A DNA stretch of 64,000 nucleotides from Synechocystis sp. PCC 7338 (GTDB lineage Bacteria > Cyanobacteriota > Cyanobacteriia > Cyanobacteriales > Microcystaceae). Location: positions 62,001 through 126,000 of the forward strand of contig NZ_CP054306.1 in the NCBI RefSeq assembly GCF_018282115.1. The letters are read 5' to 3'. The notes under the pieces were generated by a model, which saw nothing but the letters and a program-made list of their open reading frames with translations, was not told the DNA's origin and made no database searches. Shown piece after piece: positions 1-9,188 of this stretch. A program made the translations under genes and the position numbers. Position 1 is the stretch's first letter, and each line of letters opens with the position of its first letter.

Positions 1-335
1 TCATACCCCTGGCATACAACCCCAGAATTTTTTCGTCCGTTGATGTTTGGGCAGGCACTAACACTGGCTCAAAGCTACTTTCCCTGTCTCGAGGGATTGC
101 TATTTCCATTTCACCCTGGTTTGATTGAACTGTTTTCTTTGAATAACCGTTCCGACTATTGCCCTTCCTTCTTCTTTCTGGTTATTCAGATGAGCATTCA
201 GTTCCCCACTCAGGGCTCTCTATCAACCTTTTGGAGTCCTGACTCTCCCAGAATTTCTTCGGGGGTTTTATGCTCTTCTAGCAACTCATCTAGTAACACA
301 TCGACGCGATTCGGTTCTTGTTTTTTACGTACCAT
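1..335 (-). pseudogene. IS256-family (mutator-type) transposase, degraded N-terminal part, runs off the left edge
   Basis: Read on the minus strand from an ATG at 335, the sequence begins MVRKKQEPNRVDVLLDELL and continues to EILGESGL before a stop at 210-212. The family pattern then resumes in other frames: KRLIE, then RALSGELNAHLNNQKEEGQ ending in a stop, then SRNGYSKKTVQ through to EKILGLYARGM at the window edge. This order (ILGESGL, KRLxERAL, NSRNGYSKKT, STDEKILxLYARGM) is the N-terminal half of IS256 transposases. At least three frame changes are needed to read it, so the gene is dead. The catalytic domain would lie outside the window. The family call is from motif recognition. Confidence 0.85.
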
Positions 336-394
336 TGGGGTCTCCTTTTTTTGATTGGATTTTACTTCCCTTACGCAAAATTCTGTTCAGTCCC

Positions 395-1024
395 ATTGTT
401 AATGCTGATATCAAAAAGAATTCAAGCCATCCTTCAAAACCTGTTGCATTTAAGCTTCCGGTGAATAACATCCGCGCTATTAAGTCTTTTTGCGTTTTTC
501 TTCTTCCTGCTACAAGATTTTCTTTTTTCTCCCTTTTCCCCTGCTTTTCTCCATATACTCTTTCTCCCTTTTTAGACCATCCATAAAGTGAGGATACAAA
601 TTCCTCAAAACCAGCTTTGTCTATGAATACTAGACTTTCAATACCGTATATTATAACTAACTGGCTGAAGATTTTTTGATATTCTGCTCGCTTTTGGGCA
701 TCTCTCTCTTGATAAAGTAACTGTTTTTTTCTAGTAATTTTCATTTTTTTGAATTGATAACAGAGTGAAGCAGGAGTTACACTAAATTTTTTAGCTCTTT
801 CTTTTAGAAGCATATGCAGGATTGTTTTTCACATCCTCTTCCAATTCTTTTATGTTTATCTTACCTTGGCGGTTCTCAACTTTCGTTGCCGCAAGCTCTT
901 CTCTGCCCAACCAGCGATAAATTGTTGCTCTGCCCACCTTAAATATTTTCGATGTCTTTGTGATTCCACCGCCACTCTCGATGAATTCTATGACCTTAAT
1001 GCGTAAATTAAGATCGTAAGCCAT
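395..1024 (-). pseudogene. IS630-family transposase, two overlapping frames, 3' end lost
   Basis: The first frame (791-1024, 77 codons) is a helix-turn-helix DNA-binding part starting MAYDLNLRIKVIEFIESGGG with a GRATIYRWLGREEL recognition helix. The second frame starts at 813, overlaps by about 20 bases, and carries the start of the DDE domain: KITRKKQLLYQERD, then FIDKAGFEEFV with the first catalytic Asp, then MLFTGSLNATGFEGWL. The second Asp (normally in a MDNAPxH motif) is missing because homology stops near 395-415. The open frame runs on to 325 through unrelated DNA. Paired overlapping frames occur in some IS630 members that use frameshifting, so the frame change alone need not be a lesion, but the lost C-terminal catalytic residues make this copy inactive. 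Confidence 0.85.
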
Positions 1025-1148
1025 GACTGATTTAGTTATTTATGAATTCTTATGTTATTCTTACAAAATGTTACCATAAAATCCCGACAAAACGTCTCAT
1101 AATTAGTTAAATTAGCTATAACAGTGCGACCAAATTTTGGATTGCTGT

Positions 1149-1331
1149 TTAGGAAAAATATTTCTTGAACTTAGGACGGTGTAATACCTCCATCAGTTCA
1201 GCAAACAAATCTTCACTGAATAAAATGGCCACTCGGTTATCAATAATAGTTTGATTCAAACCTTGAAGAGTTTTTCCAATGAGAAAGCTAATTCAGATAT
1301 TCGTATCAATCACAACCCGGATAGTTTCATC
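1149..1331 (-). pseudogene. PIN-domain toxin (COG1569-type), inactivated and truncated
   Basis: Minus-strand translation gives RVVIDTNI, then a TGA stop, then ISFLIGKTLQGLNQTIIDN, VAILFSEDLFAELMEVLHRP and KFKKYFS before TAA at 1149-1151. Family members read VIDTNIWISFLIGK, so the TGA replaces the usual TGG tryptophan directly after the catalytic Asp motif. The frame also ends about halfway through the usual PIN length, and no start codon fits well. It lies just downstream of an antitoxin-like gene, the expected order for a toxin-antitoxin operon. Lost function is inferred from the stop and the truncation. Confidence 0.75.
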
Positions 1332-1545
1332 GCTTATGGTAATTAGCTTGCCGGACTGCTTCAACTTCTCGAGTAATGTCTTCTAGAGTTAATTCATCGG
1401 TTTTGACGGAATCGAGAAATTTGTTGAATCTGGTGGCAAAAGTATCCTTCTTTAAAAGTTCTAGTAATTCTAGTTTTTCTTCAAGATTACATTGGGCAAT
1501 AATATTTTTCAGCTCAAGAAAGTCTAGTAATGATAATGATTTCAT
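1327..1545 (-). CDS. Antitoxin-like protein, partner of the decayed PIN toxin
   Basis: A 72-residue protein beginning MKSLSLLDFLELKNII and rich in Leu, Glu and Lys. It has two predicted amphipathic helices (LEEKLELLELLKKD and LTLEDITREVEAVRQ). Its stop overlaps the remains of a PIN-domain gene. This arrangement, small size and charge pattern match antitoxins of PIN-type modules of the COG1569 group. With the toxin broken it is an orphan antitoxin, which might still repress its own promoter or neutralise a related toxin elsewhere. No named domain is recognisable with certainty. Confidence 0.55.
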   Translation of the reverse strand: MKSLSLLDFLELKNIIAQCNLEEKLELLELLKKDTFATRFNKFLDSVKTDELTLEDITREVEAVRQANYHKR

Positions 1546-1615
1546 TTCTACTTTTCTCCGAGGGGCGGGTTATAACTCCCATTATTGTATTTCCAATAGT
1601 TCCCCAAGAATCTAC

Positions 1616-1648
1616 TTAAAAAGCCCCCTGGCCCCAATTATGGAGGGA
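1616..1648. repeat. GC-rich interspersed inverted repeat (AGCCCCCTGGCCCC type)
   Basis: The segment contains AAAAAGCCCCCTGGCCCC followed by AATTATGGAGGGAT, an imperfect C-block/G-block hairpin. A related element lies at about 16218-16270 after petL. Similar intergenic GC-rich hairpins are scattered through Synechocystis-like genomes (from memory). Its role is unknown; it may act as a terminator or be a remnant of a small mobile element. Confidence 0.45.
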
Positions 1649-1812
1649 TAAGTGTGAACTCATGGCGATCGCCGGAGCTTTAGTGGGGAAATTTAGGAGC
1701 AGATTAAAAATTTACAAGTCTACGTTAACAAGTCTGTCAACAGCCAAAGGGGCGATCGCCATTCCAGACCGATAAAATGTTAAGTTATATCACATTCAAG
1801 CAAAGTTCTTAG

Positions 1813-3102
<1,290 letters not shown>

Positions 3103-3148
3103 AACTGTTTACGGTTTACGGACTCACTTTGTACTTAAGAATCTTTCG

Positions 3149-3176
3149 ATCTCCTGGATTTCAGGAGATTTTTTTT
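3149..3176 (+). terminator. Rho-independent terminator after ahcY
   Basis: An 8-bp perfect stem, ATCTCCTG (3149-3156) pairing with CAGGAGAT (3162-3169), closes a 5-base loop and is followed by an uninterrupted run of T to 3176. It lies about 45 bases after the ahcY stop. The facing relA/spoT gene ends at 3299, so the hairpin may also limit antisense read-through. Confidence 0.85.
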
Positions 3177-3298
3177 ATCAATTTTGGGTAAGCCATGGGA
3201 GCATTTCCTCTATTGCTGCACCCAAAATTCCCAACTCTCCAATGTCAGGATTTACACATATCCTCTAGCAGGGGATGGGGATCGGCCAGGTAGCCAAA

Positions 3299-5581
3299 CT
3301 AACCGGAGATTAACCGACGCAGATCCATAACATCACTCATATTTTTAATTTTGGCCATGATGCCCAACAGTTGTTGATAGTCTTTAATATCAATTTTGAG
3401 GCTAATGATCGCAGGCCTACCCAAATGGGTTTTAACATCGGCGTTGCGGACGTTAATGTGATTGTCGCTGAGGCGGGAAAGGATATCCTTCAGCACCCCT
3501 ACCCGGTCAATGGCTTCAATGACAATATCCACCGGATAGGTTTGGTGATTATTGTTGTTGGGATTCCACCGCACTGGAATTAGGCGATCGCCGTCCATTT
3601 GTTCAAGATTATGGCAACCCTGGCGATGGATGGAAATACCCCGGGCTCCCCTGGTGACTACACCCATAATGGGTTCCCCTGGTAACGGATGGCAGCACCC
3701 AGCAATGTGATAAAGCAAGCCTTCAATGCCGGCGATCGGAGAATTATCTTTACCGGTGGCCGGGGGAGCAGTGGGATGGACTTGGGGGGAACTGGCGAGG
3801 GTAACTTCCTGGCTGGACTGGTTATTTTTAACGTTATTAACATTATTTTCCCGCAGACGGTTGACTACGGAATTGGAAGTAATTTCCCCGTAGCCCAAAC
3901 CCGCCAACAAATCTTCCACATTTTGGTAATTACAGCGCTCTGCTGTTTTTTGCATCGGCTCCGATTTCAGCAGGGCTTCCAAACCAGTTTTGCCCAATTC
4001 TTTTTCCAACAATTCCCGGCCTCGGAGAATATTCTCATCCCGGCGAGAACGTTTAAACCATTGGCGGATACGGTGACGGGCACTGGGGGTAACAACAAAA
4101 TTGAGCCAATCTAAACTGGGGTGGGAATTCTTTTGGGTGACAATTTCCACAATGTCGCCATTTTTTAGTCTGGTATCTACCCCTAACCATTGGCCATTAA
4201 CCCGAGCCCCTTTCATATGGTGCCCTACCTCAGTGTGGATGCGATAGGCAAAATCCACCGGCGTTGCTCCCCGGGCCAGGGAAATTACTTCTCCCTTGGG
4301 GGTAAATACATAAACGTCATCGTCAAAGAGATTTTGTTTAAGATTTTCCACATACTCCTGGGCATCCTTGAGGTCACTCTGCCAGTCCAGCAGTTGCCGC
4401 AACCAAGTAAATTTTTCGTCGGTAGAGCTCAGGGTCGCATTTTCAGATCCACCACTCTCCTTATATTTCCAGTGGGCCGCAATCCCGTACTCCGCCACAT
4501 GGTGCATTTCTTCGGTGCGGATTTGGATTTCCAGAGGACGGCTAGTCAGTCCTAGAACCGTGGTGTGGAGAGATTGATAACGGTTGGGTTTGGGTAAACC
4601 GATGTAATCCTTAAAGCGCCCTGGAATGGGTTTAAAGACGTCGTGCACCACCGACAGAGCCCGGTAACATTCCCCCTTGCTTTCGACAATGATGCGGAGG
4701 GCGGCAATGTCATAAATTTCCTCAAAGGCTTTATTCTGGTTGGTCATTTTGTAATAAATGCCGTAGAGATGTTTGGGGCGGCCCTGGAGCTCAAAATTCT
4801 CAATGCCCTCATCCCGCAGGCGGAAGCGCAACATATCCTTAACGGTTTCCAGACGGGATTCCCGATCGCCTCTTTTTTCTACCACCAGGGACTGAATTTT
4901 GCGGTAGGAATCCGGTTCTAGATATTTGAAGGAAAGATCTTCCAATTCCCACTTAAAGCGCCAAATCCCCAAACGGTTAGCTAAAGGAGCAAAAATATCC
5001 TTGGTTTCCCTCGCAATGCGCCGTTGTTTTTCGGCATTTAACGCATCTAAAGTCCGCATATTGTGCAGGCGATCAGCTAATTTGACCACAATCACCCTAA
5101 TATCTTTGGCCATGGCCAAAAACATGCGCCGGAAATTTTCCGCTTGATGTTCCGTCGTACTAGAAAAATTAAATTTAGAAAGTTTAGTTACCCCCTCCAC
5201 CAAACTCGCCGTTTCTTCCCCAAACAAAGCTTCAATTTGTTCAATGTTAATGTCCGTATCTTCCACCACATCATGCAAAAATCCCGCCGCAATCATTGCT
5301 TCATCCCCCCCCAGGTCCCGCAGTAGCCCCGCCACCGCCACTGGATGGGCAATGTAGGGTTCCCCGGATTTACGCCGCTGTTGGGCATGGAGATCGTAGG
5401 CAAAACAGAAAGCTCGACAGATTAAACAATGGGGCGCTGTTGTTTCGTCCTGGCCCTGTTCCACCTCCCTTTGCCACTGCTGTAAACAATCCTCTAACCA
5501 CTGGGGCAATTCGATATCGTGGATATCTTGGGGGCAAGTGGTCTGGATGGTGGGGGTGGGCAGTGCGGCGACGGCATTCAT
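3299..5581 (-). CDS. spoT: Bifunctional (p)ppGpp synthetase/hydrolase, RelA/SpoT family
   Basis: A long RelA-SpoT homologue of 760 residues that makes and degrades the alarmone (p)ppGpp. In order it has an HD hydrolase domain with intact metal motif (AGFLHDVVEDT, about residues 97-107, and VVKLADRLHNMRTL), a synthetase domain (GRFKDYIGLPKPNRYQSLHT, about 320-340), a TGS domain (DDVYVFTPKGEVISLARGAT), a short Zn-finger-like region (HIAGCCHPLPG) and a C-terminal ACT domain (VDIVIEAIDRVGVLKDIL). Both catalytic halves look intact, so it is probably bifunctional. The start ATG at 5581 precedes a poorly conserved N-terminal stretch of about 40 residues and could be a little further in. It faces a 374-bp intergenic region. 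Confidence 0.93.
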   Translation of the reverse strand: MNAVAALPTPTIQTTCPQDIHDIELPQWLEDCLQQWQREVEQGQDETTAPHCLICRAFCFAYDLHAQQRRKSGEPYIAHPVAVAGLLRDLGGDEAMIAAGFLHDVVEDTDINIEQIEALFGEETASLVEGVTKLSKFNFSSTTEHQAENFRRMFLAMAKDIRVIVVKLADRLHNMRTLDALNAEKQRRIARETKDIFAPLANRLGIWRFKWELEDLSFKYLEPDSYRKIQSLVVEKRGDRESRLETVKDMLRFRLRDEGIENFELQGRPKHLYGIYYKMTNQNKAFEEIYDIAALRIIVESKGECYRALSVVHDVFKPIPGRFKDYIGLPKPNRYQSLHTTVLGLTSRPLEIQIRTEEMHHVAEYGIAAHWKYKESGGSENATLSSTDEKFTWLRQLLDWQSDLKDAQEYVENLKQNLFDDDVYVFTPKGEVISLARGATPVDFAYRIHTEVGHHMKGARVNGQWLGVDTRLKNGDIVEIVTQKNSHPSLDWLNFVVTPSARHRIRQWFKRSRRDENILRGRELLEKELGKTGLEALLKSEPMQKTAERCNYQNVEDLLAGLGYGEITSNSVVNRLRENNVNNVKNNQSSQEVTLASSPQVHPTAPPATGKDNSPIAGIEGLLYHIAGCCHPLPGEPIMGVVTRGARGISIHRQGCHNLEQMDGDRLIPVRWNPNNNNHQTYPVDIVIEAIDRVGVLKDILSRLSDNHINVRNADVKTHLGRPAIISLKIDIKDYQQLLGIMAKIKNMSDVMDLRRLISG

Positions 5582-5955
5582 AGTTTTGGGGAGGGTGTTA
5601 GAGTAGCTTGCACTAACTAGGTATAAATAGGTATAAAACAGGGATAAACGACTAAAGGAGCCGATAATTGCCGATTAATAGGGAAATAGATAGTATCAGC
5701 CATTAAACTTTTCAAAATCCCGTATTTATCTTTTAACAGACATTCCTGTATCGGTGCAGGATTTAAGGATTAATGTTAATGGCTATTAGTGATTTTTTGC
5801 TCCTTATTGCGATGGAGATGTAAAAGCCGTACTCTCCCCAGAAGATATCCTAGGGAGTTTAACGATACAGTTCCGACAGATCTGAATTAATATCAGCAAG
5901 CCTTAACATTATTTTAACCTTGATCCGCCCAACGCCCGCCAAATCCCCCAGAGCA
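5582..5955. other. Divergent intergenic region between spoT and the patD-like gene
   Basis: This 374-bp AT-rich stretch holds no convincing gene. Close to the spoT start it contains a tandem 10-base repeat, AGGTATAAAT then AGGTATAAAA (5619-5638). Both copies look like -10 elements on the plus strand, but the region must also carry the promoter of spoT on the other strand. No strong hairpin or riboswitch-like structure was seen by eye. Confidence 0.4.
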
Positions 5956-6339
5956 ATGTCGTCTACGCTACCATCTGATTTACCCGATCGCCTTAGGGAA
6001 TTACAGCAATTGCTGGAGCAGTGTCAGTTGACCATGGCCGACCCTGGGGCTGAGGTGGCAACGGTGGCCAAGCAAATTAACGAATTAGGGGATTTCCTGC
6101 GGGAGCATTTCCTCAGCGTCACAGCGGATGAATTTCCTGTCCAGGGATCGCAACCATGGTCATCAATACAAACGGAATTACAAAGAACCCTACGCCTACT
6201 CTCGACGGAATTAATCTTCTGGCGATCGGCCCGTTCCCCAGAGCGACGACAGCATTACCAACAGCGCTTATTGGGGCACTATCAACAGTTAATGGGTTTT
6301 AGTGGGGCAATGCAACAGTGGGCTGATGCTACCGATTAA
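5956..6339 (+). CDS. PatD-like protein (heterocyst frequency control family)
   Basis: A 127-residue, mostly helical soluble protein starting at the ATG MSSTLPSDLPDRLREL; an open frame runs slightly further upstream, but its first codons (GTPAKSP-like) look uncoded. The central and C-terminal parts (SIQTELQRTLRLLSTELIFW, then ARSPERRQHYQQRLLGHYQQL) match the layout of PatD proteins (QTEMxKQLRLLxxDVMFxQxxRQ). In Anabaena, PatD affects heterocyst frequency, partly through FtsZ. A unicellular host makes no heterocysts, so here the role would be ancestral, perhaps in division. The family call is from pattern memory; the function is inferred. Confidence 0.55.
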   Translation: MSSTLPSDLPDRLRELQQLLEQCQLTMADPGAEVATVAKQINELGDFLREHFLSVTADEFPVQGSQPWSSIQTELQRTLRLLSTELIFWRSARSPERRQHYQQRLLGHYQQLMGFSGAMQQWADATD

Positions 6340-6481
6340 TCAATTAATTATTTCCTTCTGCAAACTTTGCTTTTCTGATTAAATATTTTTTGCTTTTTAG
6401 TTAAGGTTAACTAATAATTTTTCGGACTGCGACTCCTGGCAGGCTATGGAGCAAGGGGGATAAAAGACTGGAAACCTTGGT

Positions 6482-6679
6482 TTATTTAAGGGAAGACTGG
6501 GCATAGCTGACCAAACCAGCACCGATGTAGGAACTGTAATTGTCAATGGTGTTTTGGGTAGCAATACGATTGGGATTATTAAATAGTTCACCGATGCCCA
6601 TGCTCAAGGTTAAAACGGTCACAGCGGCGATGGTGTAGTTGCGAATGGCGGTGGTGGTGTAGTTGGTGGAGGCGAACAT
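6482..6679 (-). CDS. Small hydrophobic protein, unknown
   Basis: A 65-residue protein beginning MFASTNYTTTAIRNYTIAAV. It has one predicted membrane segment (about residues 15-35, YTIAAVTVLTLSMGIGEL) followed by a polar tail ending in SYAQSSLK. The ATG at 6679 is preferred over an upstream TTG because AAAGGA lies about ten bases before it and the extra residues are polar and odd. It stands alone between convergent and divergent neighbours. I do not recognise a family. It could be a thylakoid or plasma-membrane miniprotein, which cyanobacteria have in number. Confidence 0.6.
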   Translation of the reverse strand: MFASTNYTTTAIRNYTIAAVTVLTLSMGIGELFNNPNRIATQNTIDNYSSYIGAGLVSYAQSSLK

Positions 6680-6889
6680 GGTGTGGTGTTCCTTTGCTTT
6701 CAATAACTACAGCATAGGGAAATCTCCAGGGCATGTCAGTCCCCAAAAACCTGTAAAATCAAGGGTTTCAGCGTTTCCACTTCTCTCTTAAACATGGAAA
6801 AAAATAGAATTTTCTCCATCTCAGTCCCCTCCTATTCCTCTTTTGACCGCCCCGACTCGGCCACCGCTGTATGGAATTTCACCCGTTTT

Positions 6890-8083
6890 TTAGGAGCTGA
6901 CCCGATCGCCATTGTCGTCCATTTCCAAAATCGGTAAACGCACCGTAAAACAGGATCCTTCCCCTTCTTTACTTTCCACTTTCACTTCTCCACCGTGGAT
7001 ATTGGCACAGCGTTGCACGATCGCCAGCCCTAGCCCGGTACCCGTTACCCCTTCCACATTGTCCGCCCGGAAAAAGGGATTAAATAATTCCGCCATGGCC
7101 TGGGGAGGAATGCCAATGCCTTGATCGGCGACCCGAAAGATCATGGTTTTATCTTTGGCAATGACGTCAAACAAAATTGGCGTGGGGGCAGGGGAATATT
7201 TAATGGCATTGCTGAGGAGATTACAGATAATGTGGCGCAATAAATGGGCATCCCATACCCCCTGCTGCAAATTGCCCTTGGTGTGGAAATGAATTGGCCT
7301 GGGTTGGCGCTGGGCACTGTTCACCAAACGCATTAAATCCTGGCAAAAGTAAAGTAAATCGAGAGCTTCAAATTGACAACTGAGCTGCCCATTTTCCGTT
7401 TTTCCCAGCAGTAAAACCTCCGATAACAATTCATCCAAATCCTTGATGGCGGTGCGGATCATGTTGAAATAATTATGTTGTTGCCCTTTACTCAGGCGAT
7501 CGCCACTTTCTTCCAGGAGCCCCGCTGATAGCAGAATTGTATTGAGGGGATTACGGAAATCATGGGAGAGCATGGAAACAAACTCCGACTTGAGCTTATT
7601 GGCTGCTTTCGCCTCGGATAATTCCCTTTCTTGACGCTTGAGGTTGGCATTGAGGGTCTGGTTTTCCACCGCCAATTCCCGAGCTAGGCAATGACGTTGG
7701 ATAGCATAGTGGACAGAACGCAGAAGCACGTCAAGGCTAACATCCCTTTTGACCAAATAGTCCTGGGCCCCCTGCCTCACTGCTTCTAAGGCCAAAGCTT
7801 CGTCCTGGTGGTGGGTGAGGACAATAACTGGTAATTGCTGTTGATGCTTTTGGAGCTTGGGTAGAGAATCCAACCCTTGGCTGTCTGGTAGGGTCAAATC
7901 CAGCAGAATAATGTCGAACTTGTCCCCCCGGTCTAAAATTGCCAAGGCATCCCCCAACCTTTGCACATGCTTAAACTCGAAGTTTTCCGTAGGGGAACCC
8001 TTAAGAATTTCTTGTAGTAGGCGGGCTTCCGCTGGGTTGTCTTCAATGAGCAGAATGCGTAGGCAGGGACTGATAACGGACAT
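6890..8083 (-). CDS. Hybrid two-component protein: N-terminal receiver plus histidine kinase
   Basis: A cytosolic signalling protein of 397 residues from the ATG at 8083 (MSVISPCLRILLIEDNPAEA). The receiver domain comes first, with phospho-acceptor Asp in IILLDLTLPDSQGLDSL. A coiled-coil linker follows (ENQTLNANLKRQERELSEA), then a HisKA domain with EFVSMLSHDFRNPLNT and a HATPase_c domain with N box ICNLLSNAIKYSP, G1 VADQGIGIPP and G2 GTGLGLAIVQR. There is no membrane segment, so the input is probably phosphorylation of its own receiver by another kinase, as in cyanobacterial phosphorelays. An upstream TTG would add 16 residues, but the receiver is already complete at 8083. It is divergent from prmC. 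Confidence 0.9.
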   Translation of the reverse strand: MSVISPCLRILLIEDNPAEARLLQEILKGSPTENFEFKHVQRLGDALAILDRGDKFDIILLDLTLPDSQGLDSLPKLQKHQQQLPVIVLTHHQDEALALEAVRQGAQDYLVKRDVSLDVLLRSVHYAIQRHCLARELAVENQTLNANLKRQERELSEAKAANKLKSEFVSMLSHDFRNPLNTILLSAGLLEESGDRLSKGQQHNYFNMIRTAIKDLDELLSEVLLLGKTENGQLSCQFEALDLLYFCQDLMRLVNSAQRQPRPIHFHTKGNLQQGVWDAHLLRHIICNLLSNAIKYSPAPTPILFDVIAKDKTMIFRVADQGIGIPPQAMAELFNPFFRADNVEGVTGTGLGLAIVQRCANIHGGEVKVESKEGEGSCFTVRLPILEMDDNGDRVSS

Positions 8084-8249
8084 GGGAAATTGGGGGAGGA
8101 ATAACCATTTGCTTGGGGTTCCGGGGGACAACCTCCACCGTATTCTACTAGCATCTTTCTAGGAGCGAGAATAATTCTTTTGTCCTTTCCCCAATCAATT
8201 TTGGGATTTTGCCATCTATTTAATGTACTTATAGTTGCCAGTGAAAACG

Positions 8250-9149
8250 ATGACTAAGGGCTTTGTCTCCGGTGAAGAATTTGCCTGTTGGTATGCCACA
8301 GCCCGACAAATGGCGATCTCCAATGGCATTGAAGTGGGGGAACTGGATTGGTTATTGCAGGGGTGGACGGACTTAGACCGCTTAACCCTACGGTTGCAAG
8401 ATTTTGGTCAACGGCAAGTTAGCCTCCGGGAACCTTGGGAAAATATCCAACAGGGCTGGCAGAAACGAGTGGAGGAGAAATACCCAGTGCAATACCTGTT
8501 GGGGCACACCCGATGGCGCAATTTTGACCTCAAAGTTACCGCTGATGTGCTAATTCCCCGTCCGGAAACAGAGTTAATTATTGATATAGTACAAAATCAA
8601 AGTTACCAGTGGGGGTTAAGGGACTCCCCCGACCATTGGGTGGATCTAGGTACCGGCAGTGGAGCCCTGGCCCTAGGTTTAGCTTCCCTCTTTCCCCACG
8701 CCCTAGTCCATGGAGTGGATTGCAGTGCCCCAGCGTTGGCGATCGCCAGGGAAAATGCCCAACGTCATCAACTTGGCGATCGGATTCAATTCCATCAAGG
8801 CTATTGGTGGGAACCTTTAGGACATCTCCAGGGCCAGGTGCAGGGTATGGTATCCAATCCTCCCTACATTCCCGAACGGGAACTACCCCAGTTACAGCCG
8901 GAAGTGATTAACCATGAACCCCTTTTAGCTTTAGACGGTGGCCCCGATGGTTTACAGGCGGTGGAGCAATTAATTCGGCGATCGCCAGCCCATTTAAAGC
9001 CCGGTGGTTTTTGGTTGGTGGAAATCATGGCCGGCCAAGCCCCCACCGTTGCTGAACTGTTAAGGAAGAATAGAACCTATCAAGATATCCGCATTCATCG
9101 GGATCTAGCCGGCATTGAACGCTTTGTTTCCGCCCTTACCCTAGGCTGA
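8250..9149 (+). CDS. prmC: Peptide chain release factor N5-glutamine methyltransferase
   Basis: Methylates the Gln of the GGQ motif of release factors RF1 and RF2 using S-adenosylmethionine. The 299-residue product starts at the ATG at 8250 (MTKGFVSGEEF). The N-terminal helical domain ends in the family signature PVQYLLGHTRWRNFDLKV and the PRPETELIID motif. The methyltransferase fold follows with VDLGTGSGALALGLASLFP and the catalytic VSNPPYIPE (about residues 200-208). It was formerly called HemK. It converges on tldD with a 39-bp gap. Confidence 0.95.
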   Translation: MTKGFVSGEEFACWYATARQMAISNGIEVGELDWLLQGWTDLDRLTLRLQDFGQRQVSLREPWENIQQGWQKRVEEKYPVQYLLGHTRWRNFDLKVTADVLIPRPETELIIDIVQNQSYQWGLRDSPDHWVDLGTGSGALALGLASLFPHALVHGVDCSAPALAIARENAQRHQLGDRIQFHQGYWWEPLGHLQGQVQGMVSNPPYIPERELPQLQPEVINHEPLLALDGGPDGLQAVEQLIRRSPAHLKPGGFWLVEIMAGQAPTVAELLRKNRTYQDIRIHRDLAGIERFVSALTLG

Positions 9150-9188
9150 ACTGGGGGGTTTTAGAAGTTTTGGGCAATTGGGAAAAAC

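Larger units (their letters stand above)
1..1080. mobile_element. Nested insertion: IS256-type element inside an IS630-type element
   Basis: Both transposase remnants point left. The IS630 frame loses homology at about 395-415, exactly where an IS256-like end would lie (about 360-395, containing GAATTTTGCGTAAGGGAAG on the minus strand), some 30-60 bases upstream of the IS256 start codon. The simplest reading is an IS256 insertion into an older IS630 copy whose remainder lies left of the window. The right limit of the IS630 element, near 1080, is a guess from the loss of recognisable sequence; I did not find both terminal repeats. Confidence 0.6.

Noticed and set aside
335-586. Plus-strand frame opposite the IS remnants
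   Set aside because: Antisense to the IS630 transposase; no support.
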